Assembly (NCBI GenBank): GCA_030549495.1
Contig: JAUIRK010001006.1
Location: 293,501-357,500 of the forward strand
Length of the DNA: 64,000 nucleotides
Direction of reading: 5' to 3'
Origin: Nectonema munidae
Taxonomy: Eukaryota; Nematomorpha; Nectonematoida; Nectonematidae
The position numbers were made by a program, and so were the translations under genes. The first letter of the stretch is position 1, and every line of letters starts with the position of its first letter. The notes under the pieces were generated by a model. That model worked only from the letters and a program-made list of their open reading frames with translations. It was not told where the DNA came from and did not search any database. Below, one piece after another: positions 23,702 to 34,200 of the stretch.

Positions 23702-25513
23702 CAGTAAAACCTCCCCATAACGGTCAGTACCGGGACCCTTCAAAACTGGCCGTTGTAAGCAGGTGACCGTTATATAAAGGTACACTTATGACTTTGGTAA
23801 AAATGATGGAAGAAAAACATACATTCATAATAAAAATGTTTATATAATCTAAAATACATTTTTGTTTAAGTTTAGAGTTTTTCAAACATTCATTGAACAA
23901 AAAATCTTCTACTTCACAAATTGGATTTAAAATTTTTTGAAAACTATTTTCTATACAAAAATTTTTTAAATCAGAAGCAACTTGTATCGCTTGATTAATA
24001 TCTCCAAAAACCAATTTTCTGGAGGAAGTGCCTTCTATCCCTTTCCATCTGATGTATAATCTTCTGTAGTTGACGTTTTCTGAATTTGAGCTTCATACTT
24101 TGGATTATACCCTGATCCATAGGTTGCAATTTAGAGGTTGTATTTGGTGGCAAAAACAAAAGTTTTATATTATCCAAAGAAATTTTGGGATGTGAAGGAG
24201 CATTGTCTAATATCAGTAAAATCTTTCTTTTTTGTTTTTTCATATTTTTATCAAATTTTTTTATCCAGTCTTCAAAAATCAAAGAAGTCATCCAAGCCTT
24301 TCTGTTAGCATAATAGGTGATTGGTAGCTTGCTTACATCAATATTTTTGAAACATCTTGGTTTCAAAGACTTTCCAATGACCAATGGTTTTTGTTTTTAC
24401 CCAGCATACTAGCACATAGCATTATGGTGAGTCTGCCTTTGAACTTTTTGCATCCAGACACTTTTTGACTTCTTATCAATAATGATTTGTTCACGACTTC
24501 TTTATAAAAAAGCGCTGTTTCATCAAGGTTGAAAATGTTTTCTGGTTGATAACCTTCCAGGAGAATGGGAATTTTTTCTTTCCAGTCCTCAGTAACAGCT
24601 AAATTAACACTACCACTTTCACCGCTAATTACACTGAAGCATATTGAATGTCTTTTACGGAAACATTCAAGCCACCCGTTTGAGTCTTTAAAATTATCAA
24701 TGCCCAAAGTTATAGCAAAGTCTAGAGCCTTTTTCTGTAAAATTGGGCCACTAATTGGAACATTTCTCTTACTCATGTCTTTGAACCATTCCAAAGTAAG
24801 GATGTTGACCTTTTCATTCGCATTTTCTTTGTTAAATCTTTTTCGTTCCAATGAAGTATTTTTTTCGAACTCTTTCGTTATTGCATCTTTGTTATTTATG
24901 ATATTCTGAATTTGGGTTCTTCCTACTTTGAAAATTTGTGCTAACTTACGTGAGCTATAAGCCAGATAAAGAAAGTGTCTTTCTTGAACAATTTACCATT
25001 TTGTTTTATGAAGTTTTAAAATAAACTTTTGAAATCTTTATAAAAACTTGGTTGGTAGCGAGCAAAACTTAGAATGTTTGTGAACACAATTGGAAATAAA
25101 AAGATTTCTGTTAAATTGCTGATAAGGGAAACAAAGGGGGAATGCAACTAAATGATCATACGCGAGATATAATAGAACATGAGTTCTCTACTTTCATTAT
25201 CAAAGGAAAAACTGTTATCACCCAAGGCACTTTTATCTCAGTATATTGGTTTAGGCGAGTTAAAGTCTATCGCAGGAAACCAATGCTTATTATCACTAGC
25301 ATAGACTGATACTTAACTATTGTGTGTAATAAAAGTGACCGTTAAAACCACATTTTTCCTTGAAAATTGACCGCTGACCGTTATAGACGAGTGACCGTTC
25401 TTCAGAGGTTAAAATAACGTAAATATATAGGTGTTTAAACGGGGTTTTACAAAAATGACCGTTAAATACAGGTGACCGCTCTATACAGGTGACCGTTAGA
25501 ACAGGTTTTACTG
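23702..25513 (-). mobile_element. Tigger/pogo transposon, 1.8 kb, TA target site
   Basis: Ends CAGTAAAACCT (left) and its inverse AGGTTTTACTG (right), both next to TA dinucleotides. Subterminal GACCGTTA/TAACGGTC words recur at both ends. It encloses one minus-strand transposase gene and lies inside the tandem repeat array. Confidence 0.93.
23724..24960 (-). pseudogene. Tigger transposase (CENP-B-type DNA binding, DDE_1)
   Basis: Reading leftwards: an N-terminal psq-type helix (SRKLAQIFKVGRTQIQ), a Tc5-type HTH with SNGWLECFRKRH-like wording, then the catalytic core with NLDETALF, LLILDNAPSHP and LQPMDQGIIQS, so all three acidic residues are present. The frame shifts once near 24390 and again near 24020, so it is recently dead rather than ancient. 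Confidence 0.9.
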
Positions 25514-25644
25514 TATTAATATTGCCATATGCATACTTTCTCTCTCTTTCGCTACGTCTCCTTTTATAACACTTCGATTACTTGGAAAGCAATTTCAAGA
25601 CTGCTTGCTTATCTCCCTTCACTTTAAAAAGCTATAATCTCTTT

Positions 25645-26510
25645 ATTTTAAAAAAAAATTATCACACACATAGTTCATTATCTCATGTTGCAAGATGTTC
25701 TCGTAAAGAAAGGAAGAAACTTCTCGTTTCCCAGGCGAATATTTTATGTTTACAGCAGTCAAATGCAATGGGTTGATCGAATGGATCAAAACATTGCACA
25801 ATATCAAGTACCAATTCGAAGTAAAAAATTGTATTGGCCCATTTTGAGTCACTGATCAATACGTCAGTATTTTAAGCGTGGCAAATATACAGATTGACTC
25901 CAAATCAAAAGATGGATCAATTGTGTTTTCGATGAGCGCTCGTTGAAATTCTTGTGTCAAAGTTTGGAGTGCCATCTATGTCAGCTCGACAAAGTGTTTT
26001 GAACCCGGTGAATGAAGTAAGATTTGACAAAAAAGATCATTTTGTATGTAATACTGAAGAGAAATCCGATGTAGACTTTGCCACACTATGACGCAAACTA
26101 TGTGTAAAAAGTGTAAGGTGGATTTTCATACAAAATGATTATTTGCCAATATATACTTACACACACATGTATATACATAAATTTATATATTTTTGAATAT
26201 AATGTATAGTAAACTGTTTACTTTTTGGTTTTAAAACAGAATAATAATTGTAATATTAAAAATTTTCAAAAATTTCTTACCTATTTTTTTTAATTTTAGA
26301 ACTTTCAAAAAATGTACCCATATTTGACCAGTGATTCATATATGATACGGCTGAATTTGCTTATGAAAAGACTTCAAAAATTCAAAATTTTTGTATATAA
26401 TATATTTCTATATTGATTATGATATCTTAAACTGAAAATTATAATATAAAATTTTTTTTTTAACAATTGTAATGGCATATAATGCTTCATTGCAAACAGA
26501 CAAAAAAGGG
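25645..26510 (+). pseudogene. piggyBac C-terminal fragment with intact 3' end (copy 1)
   Basis: The plus strand encodes QWVDRMDQNIAQYQVPIR and WPILSH, then a degraded Cys-rich C-terminus, ending ...AAAAAAGGG|TTAA at 26510. It is closely related to the piggyBac at 58027-60568. The first ~25 bp (TTATCACACACATAG) match that copy in the opposite orientation, so an inversion joins this piece. The N-terminal half is missing. Confidence 0.85.
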
Positions 26511-26884
26511 TTAATCTAAAAGACGCTCTCTTTCACGCAAAAGGAAAAAGATGAAACTAATTCAATTTAAATTAAAAAATATCTTGATAGTGACTAAATT
26601 CTGACATATTGAGATCTGTGCCATTTTTAATAAATCTGACCTATTCTAAATTTTCAGATTTCCTACCCATATTAGTTAAATGATAATTGTACTCCTAGAT
26701 GATTAAATTTTAATACGTTTTATTTTTGTTTAAATAAATATTTCATACTCAAGATGATTGAAGAAAGTATTATAAGCCAAAATATAGCAAAAAAAATATA
26801 TGTTTACTATATAACTCAGGGGCTTCCAGATATTTTTTAATCGTATTAGTTAAAATGAAGTACAGAAATAAAATAAGCATAGTT

Positions 26885-27575
26885 GAATTGGTATAAAAAC
26901 AGATATTTATTTTTTTGAAAATATTTTTGAAGAGAGTATCTAGAAATAAACCGCAAATCTGATTGAAGCTTTCAGATATTTTAAGGCCATAATTTGAAGT
27001 TTTTCCAACACTGAGCCCAAAAATGAAACAAGCTTGGTATAAAACCAGATATATTATTTATTTCAAAAAAAATCTGTAGACATTAGACGTAAATCGAGCA
27101 TTTAATTTACACTTTTAGACATTTTAAAACCTCGAAATTCAAAAACTGATTTCTGATGAATGATTCGGTATAAAAACATATATTTCATGTAAAAATAAAG
27201 AGAATATTTTTGGAGATAGTTTTCTCACGTAAACCACAAATTTGATTGACACTGACAGATATTTTAAAACATTTAAATGCAAACACTGAGTCCAGGAATC
27301 AAACCAGCATGATCAATTTGGTATAAAAACATATATTTCATGTAAACTTAGAATTAATATTTTTGGAGACAAATTTTAGAACTAAACCGCAAATTTGGTT
27401 GATACTTATAGGTATTTTCAAATCCTAAATGCAAAAATTGAGTGCATAAATGAAACTAGCATGGTTAATTTGGTATATATTTCATATAAAATTTGAGATA
27501 TTTTTGAAAACAGTTTTGAGACATAAACCACAAAAAAATATATTTTATGTAAAATTTGAAGGAATATTTTATTAG
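26885..27575. repeat. Satellite B, ~150-bp unit, about five copies
   Basis: GGTATAAAAACATATATTTC-type starts recur at about 26890, 27036, 27167, 27320 and 27472, with AAACCGCAAAT and TTCAGATATTTTAA words in fixed places. The unit differs in sequence from the other satellite at 57 kb. 27600-27980 is unassigned apart from a short dispersed repeat. Confidence 0.75.
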
Positions 27576-27619
27576 ATATATTTCTCATCAATCAAAATTT
27601 TGATTGGAATTTTCTAATA

Positions 27620-27765
27620 AGTAGCCATGATTATTGAAAAAATTAAATATATAAAGTGTTATGCGTGAAAATGGTATCAAATGATGAGCGATTTTAGGAA
27701 AATTCATGAATGAAGGGATATGATTCAGCCAATTTTGTACAATTAATTTTTTAGTGAAGGGACTC
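27620..27765. repeat. Dispersed repeat shared with 55190-55310
   Basis: AATGGTATCAAA, GCGATTTT and AATTAATTTTTTAGTGAAGG words occur in the same order and spacing as at 55190-55310. Function and family unknown. Confidence 0.5.
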
Positions 27766-27981
27766 TTCTGTTTAAAATGTTCGAATTTTTAGCCTGTTGG
27801 TTAAGGGAATTCCTTAGCCTAGTGAGGCGCTCATTTGTTGGATTTCAAGAATGAGTGAATTTTCTTTAGTTTTTTTGTAACGCTTGATTTTTAGTTTATT
27901 ATAGGAAGCTTTTAATGTTAAAGTATCACTTTATTTGTATCAAGATGTACATCGTCTGTGAAAAAATTTGGAATAGATAAA

Positions 27982-28260
27982 TTAATACAGGGTCAAAAGG
28001 TGCCTTTTTTCAACAGAGATATTTTGTGAGGTTATAGATGCATAGGAAAATGTCTTTTTAAGCGATTCTATAAAACTATTTTCCATATGCTTAATCGATT
28101 CATTAATATTATTCAATCCATCCCTCAACTCACCCAGATCATTTGTTCTAGGGTGTTTTAAAACATTAATTAGAGCATTGCAGATGCTTTCTTTTGAAAT
28201 TTTTAACCTCATCCATTTAATAATTGTACCGATTTCATGATTCATGCTTAAAAACACCTA
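27982..28260 (-). CDS. Orphan coding exon candidate, unknown protein
   Basis: A minus-strand frame of about 92 codons follows an acceptor-like TTTCTTAATAG and ends at a TAA. Its wording (KESICNALINVL, LGELRDGLNN, KHMENSFIESLKK) is helical and not low-complexity. It does not match either host gene found here. It could be the last exon of another minus-strand gene between HGH1 and GABBR1, or a transposon remnant. No function is proposed. Confidence 0.25.
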
Positions 28261-28261
28261 T

Positions 28262-31049
28262 TAAGAAACTAAAGGAGTTAATAGGTGAAAAAAGTAGAAT
28301 ATAAAAAAGAATAAAAAATAAATCGACATTTTTATTATTACACCTTTTTTTAAGTGTAAGTTATTAGTTAAAATAGGGAATGTTATTAATATTTTTAGAA
28401 AATATGATATACATGCTTACTGAAAAAGCTCACCCAGCACAGGCCAATTTCAATATAATTGTTCATTATTTTAGTTCGATAAGAATATGTGTGAAACACC
28501 TATTCTTCAGCTTTCTTTATTGACTTTTTTGAAAGGCGGATTAGTGTTTTATGTTAACGCAAGTAGATATCGCAACTCAGTACATGTAATTTACCACTTC
28601 TTTTCGTAAGGCATAGTTATCAATTGGCACCCTGTGTAATGCAAATTTTTAGCATGTTAAGATGGGTTTTTATATTGCTCGTAACTTTTGAATTATTCGG
28701 CCAAATATTACATGCAACATATCAAATTAATGCTGATCCCATGGACTTCATTACCTTTGTAGTCACAATTAAAATGTGGAAAGTAAATAAAATTAAACAT
28801 AACATAAAAAAAGATAAATATTTATATCACTATCATAGATATAGACAGATGACCGGTGTTTATTTTTTAATTTTACATTTTTGAGCTTTAACGTTTGTTA
28901 AATTATAAAAAGTTTTCACCTTTAATCTGCAACAACTTCCAACACAATTAATAAAACCACTCTAATAAAATAATTAAAACTAATGTTTTTTGTAAACATA
29001 GCAACGACTTATATTACGTGACCTAGTCTTCAGCTTGCTTTATTGATTTTTTGAAAGGCGGATTAGAGAGCGCTATATTTTAACTAGCTTTTTTTATCAT
29101 GTATATAATGCGAGATTCTTTAAATATTAATAATATATTTGAAGAAATATTTTTCAGTATGAAGAGTTTTTAGGAAACCAGCCTGTTATGAAATGATAAA
29201 ATCTCATAATTTATAAGGTTGAACGCAGGGACAACTTGCTTGTCATCCTGGACCTGTATACTACGGTATTTTCTATTGCATAGTTTGCATGTGCATGTTT
29301 TGATACAAATGATTAGGGAGACAAGGTTCAACTTTCTGTTCATATTTTGCTAGATCTAAGATTTGATATACCTCATTCGGGGAAACGACGTTACAAAAGT
29401 CATTACCTGAAAGTCCAAATGTATACTTATTACTACATTGTCTGATTTGTTAGGATGTCAACCTTGAGGGAGGGCCAAGGGCAATTTATCTAAAACTTGA
29501 CAAAGGTTGAGAATAGGAGGAAGGAGGTTGAAAAATGATTTAATATAACAAAAGTAAGTTTAAATTATCCCAAATTTTAAACTTACAATTACTCTAAAAT
29601 AAGCTAATTTTTTATTTTCGCATAGAGGGATCCTTATGGTATTCTATTAAACAATTTTTTTGGAGATAATCCATCTGTGGGAAGACAAAAAATTAGCTTA
29701 TTTGAATCACTTCTTCATGCCAGTTTTTGTTAGTATAAAAAGAGTTGGCAAAGAGTAGCATTCGAAATGAGGTGATGAGGTGTATCCATGAATTATTTAC
29801 AAATGCATCAGTTTGATTCAGAGAGTATTTTAAATCTTTTAAGCTGGTCTTTGTAGGACAAGTCATTGGTGAAAAAAAGTTATTAATATTCCGGTTAAAG
29901 GTAAATTTGAAATTGCTTCTTTGTACAGTTTATAATTGATCATATCATTTGAAGGGAGGCATTTGGGTATTACAAGTTCTTTGGATTAATGTTTTACATA
30001 GGGAGTTGACATTTTTAACTTTGTCACAGGCATAAGATTAGTAGCGAATTTAGCATAGAGCTCCACTTTTTTCTTTTGCGTGGGAGACCAAAAACAAATT
30101 CTGAATTTAGATGCTAGTTTTTTAAAGTGTAAGATAAGAATGAGATTTGACATCCGTAAAGAAAAATATTGATTTGAAGATTTTGAATAAATCATCAACA
30201 ACACACTCAGATCATCTTTTACACCCTTGATACTATTGAGACCACTCACACCATCAAAAATAACCGTATAACAATTTAACTATATTTATTTTATTAATCT
30301 TTCTAGAATAACTACGTTCTCCTCTCTACTTTATCTTCGACCTCATTTCTATCTTTCGTAATCCAATCCCAAACGAGCATATCAGCACACGATGGTAAGT
30401 TCTTTGAAATCTACCTACCCAACCCAATTTCAGTACATATTTGAAGATTCACTTAAAGTTTATTATGATGAAAGACAATGAACGTTTTTTATTTCGTAAG
30501 TGAAATTTCGTTATACTAAATTCATTATAATGGCCAAAATTATATAATTCAGTTTTTTAATAATTCTATATAGTCAAAATTTAATTTGGGAATTGAATGG
30601 GGAAAATTTCTAATTTTTTGTTTTTTTTATTAGAGTACATCGGTAAACTATTTTCCCAAGTAAAGTATGTGTGATTAATAAGTAAACTTTGAATATAGAA
30701 TACACGTCGTTAAATTTCGAATCATTCAGCAGGACTATTTAACCATAAAAAAAAGCTCTTTCGTCAGTATTGTTAATTTCACAAAAATAATTAACAATAA
30801 ATTCCAAAATTATACTATGCCTGTTTATAAATAAAAATCCATACCTGAATTATCTTGCAAATAATTTGGTTAAAATGAGCTTATCTCAATACTTTAAAAT
30901 ATAATAACTAATTTTTTTGTCCATTTGTTTCAATACGTTGGTTTCAAATAAACGAGGTAATTAGGGAGCTTATTTTTGAAAAGTAGTCACATGGAAAGCG
31001 AAATGACAATATCTGCTTTAACTTACGTAGTATGTATAAATAAAATTTA
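28262..31049. other. Intergenic region downstream of HGH1
   Basis: Mostly AT-rich and unassigned. A ~40-bp word (CTTCAGCTTTCTTTATTGAC ... AAAGGCGGATTAG) occurs twice in the same orientation at about 28507 and 29030. A minus-strand open frame at 29986-30249 has no recognisable motif. 30490-30545 has TTCGTTATACTAAATTC-type words seen at pogo ends. Confidence 0.4.
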
Positions 31050-31250
31050 TTATTCAAAAGTTCGAATATCATCGATGCCAATTTCTGATTCATACTTTAT
31101 TAATAGCTGGACCGTATTTTCACACATTTCATCACATTCTGAAGATATTTCGGAACCATCAAGATTATTTTCCCATAGATGATAATTACGTAAAATGTAA
31201 TACACGCCATTATTCCGTAAGCAATTTCGACCATAGCTATTACAACATAA
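31050..31250 (-). CDS. HGH1: HGH1 exon E (C-terminus)
   Basis: Sixty-six codons and a TAA stop after acceptor TTATTTAG|TTA. GRNCLRNNGVYYILRNYHLWE-type spacing matches human GRQQVRDQGAYLILRELHSWE residue for residue in its conserved positions; the tail ends GIDDIRTFE. The only long open frame visible here is on the other strand and is a shadow. Confidence 0.92.
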   Translation of the reverse strand, partial: LCCNSYGRNCLRNNGVYYILRNYHLWENNLDGSEISSECDEMCENTVQLLIKYESEIGIDDIRTFE

Positions 31251-34200
31251 CTAAATAAAAACATAAACTATTTAAACAATAAAAATATCTAAATTCAGTC
31301 AAAAGTTTTTAAAATATTCTAAAGTTTTTTAACTATATTAATTTATTGCCACTCAAATTTAGGTTCACTAGAGATGACAAATTTTTTTGTGAGCCATTAA
31401 AAATTTTATGCAATGAAAAATTCAAAACTAATCCTATTTCACCGATTAATCTTTTTTAGCTTGTTATCCAATTTTACATGCCCCTGTAAGCATGTTACCC
31501 CTTTCAAAAAATGTTAGATATATATGACTAAATGTGAAAACATTAGAGATATTTTATATTTATTGTATTTGAAAATTGTTACAGTTAGTTTACAAAATTA
31601 CATACTAAGACTATTTAACATTAATTCTAATGCCAGGTACCGCAATGTTTTCATGATTTTCAAAATTCTTAACTTTTTTTCTGTGAACCCTCCATTACCC
31701 CCGAAAAATTGTTAAATTACCCCAAGGGAAAATATACCACCAGTTTGAAAAACATTGGATTAACCCATTGAGCTTGTTTTCTATACTAAATAAGAAAATT
31801 TTTTTAATAAATATTTCATAAACTTGATAATAAATTTTATGATGTCACAGCAGTAGTTTTTGGATAAAATTAATAATGAACCTTAAGTATTACATTATAT
31901 GTAGTGATAACTTGCTTTGGCAATTGTTTTTGTAATTCATACATTTTTTTTATTTCTTACCTTCAATTTTTACTTATATATTTTTTATTTTTTGTATTTC
32001 GATTTTTTCTCATTCCAGTTAGTTTTTAAATTACACGAGTTGAAAAGCAGATTGTTTAATTTTACAAATAACTGTGCTGAAAGCTTAATTGATGCAGGTA
32101 ATCGCGAATGCGAGTCTGGTGATATGAGCTGGATGAAGAGGAGAAAAGTTTTTGGATCAAGAAGAGCACGATTTTGCTGGAAACATTTTATTCCTCATCA
32201 TTTAGATTATATTATGAGAAAACTTTCCTGCAGATGTCCAGCAAAAGATGGTTACTGGTATCAATTTGATCTTTATAATGGTAGATTTTTATCTTCAAAA
32301 AAACTAATTTCTTCTTGAAACATAAATAGCGTTTCTGAAGGCATTTACTTATCGAGTAAAAAAGTAGAAGCGGAAGTTAAAGATGATTTTCCTTATGGCG
32401 AACCAAATTTAACATTTTCTAGCAACGGCTCCAATACTGTAAATGCCGAGGCAGGGAATTGAGGATAAGCTCTCATTCCCCTTTTGAAATGTCTCAAAGG
32501 CGCGCGTCTCAAATAGACTCTTGCAGTGAATCTCTAGACCTGCCTTCCCGTGGCGGAGTTGTTTTAACTGAACGGTCTAGAGGTGCAAAGCGAGTAATTA
32601 GGCGCTATAACCTATTGCTTCGGGCAGAACTCACTCGTTATTATTGATTTAAAGGGGCTCTAGAAGTAAATAACTTCGAAATCAAATTACCTGCTGTTTT
32701 GTAGTTTCTGTTCATCAGAACAAAGACTAGGCCCACCGCTTAAAACTGTGGTTGACGCCAGGAAAGGCATCCGGTCATAAAATTTTTGCTCTAATATTAC
32801 ACTTTATGATAATGCAGCGAAATTCACATCTTATAAAACAATGTTCCCACTTACAAAATCCTCGGATAAATGGGGCAATAAAAATACGAGGATCATATCT
32901 TTAAATCTTAGAAAAAGTGCAAAGGATTCGATTTTAAAAAGTAGCAGTAAGCTTATTTTGAGACTGGCTAGTATAAATCTAGGATCCCTAGTGGGAAAAA
33001 GTATAGAATGTGCAAACATGCTTAGTAGAAGAAAGATAGCCATTGCAGGTCTACAAGAGGTGAGATACAAAAATGAGGGAACCAAAATTGTTAGAGGCAA
33101 TGACGAAGATTAGAAGTTATACTGGAGCGGAAACAATAATAAACAAGGAGGAGTTGGATTTATGGTAAGCATGAAATAAGCGCAAGCTATGGAACGTGTG
33201 AGTGATAGGATAATAACTATGGAAGTTGTTGTTGGAGAAGAGATTGTGACAATGCTATCTGTTTACGCGCCACAGAGCGGTCTGGAAAGAGAAGAAAAAG
33301 AGGCTTTTTACGCTAGTATGAGTAGAGAGATGCTGAAGGTGCAAGGGAAGTGTAGCTTTGGAACAAGAAATGATGAGGGAAAAAGATTGCTCGATTTTGC
33401 TGATAGCTTCCAATTGAAGATTGCCAACACCTGGTTTAAGAAAGATGTGGAAAAATTGATTACCTATGAGTCAGGGGGTCATAAAACAGTCATTGACTAT
33501 ATCCTTGTCAGAAAAAATGAAAAAGTCAAAAACATTAAAGCTATCCCAGGTGAAATGATCCTGTCACAACACCGCCTTTTGATAATCGATGATATAATGA
33601 AAAATCTAGGAAGCAGTCAAAAAAAGAAAAGAAGTGTGATTAAGACATGGAAGTTGAAAGATGCTAAAGCACAAGAAGCAATGATTGAAAGGGCCAAATG
33701 TTGCGTTGACAAATGTGCTGAATGGGATCAAATCATAGGCGAAGTATCAAAAATAATGAAAGAAGTTTGTGGAAAATCAAAAAAATGTGTAAGGAAAGCA
33801 ACGTGGTGGTGGAATCGAGAGAATGTTCAAAACGCTGTGAAAGAAAAGAAGGAAAAATATCTTTTATGGAGAAGAGAGAAAACTGAAGAAGCCAGAAAGT
33901 TATGTGTTCCATAGGAACAAAGCAAAGAAGGTAATTGCAAAAGCGATTCACGATGAAGCCAGTGACGAAGCAAAACAGATTGAAGAGATGAAAATAGGAT
34001 AAGACATGTGTTTCGCATAGCCAGAACAAGCGCTATAGACAAAAGAGATGTTATAGGAAATCCCTGCATGAAAAATCAAAGTGGGGAATTGAAGTTACGC
34101 TTGCGGGATAGGTTGGATCTATGGAAAGATTATTATGAAGATCTGTTGAATAAAGAACATGCATGGAACAAAAAGTTGCAAGCTGAGCCAAATAAAGGTC

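Noticed and set aside
27982-28257. Considered as the HGH1 C-terminal exon
   Set aside because: Only loose similarity; 31050-31250 matches the HGH1 C-terminus precisely and joins exon D in phase.
28624-28884. 86-codon plus-strand frame with a hydrophobic stretch
   Set aside because: No family match, no splice context and AT-rich composition; chance open frame.
30976-31182. Plus-strand open frame of 68 codons
   Set aside because: It is the antisense shadow of HGH1 exon E, which has the conserved motifs and splice site.
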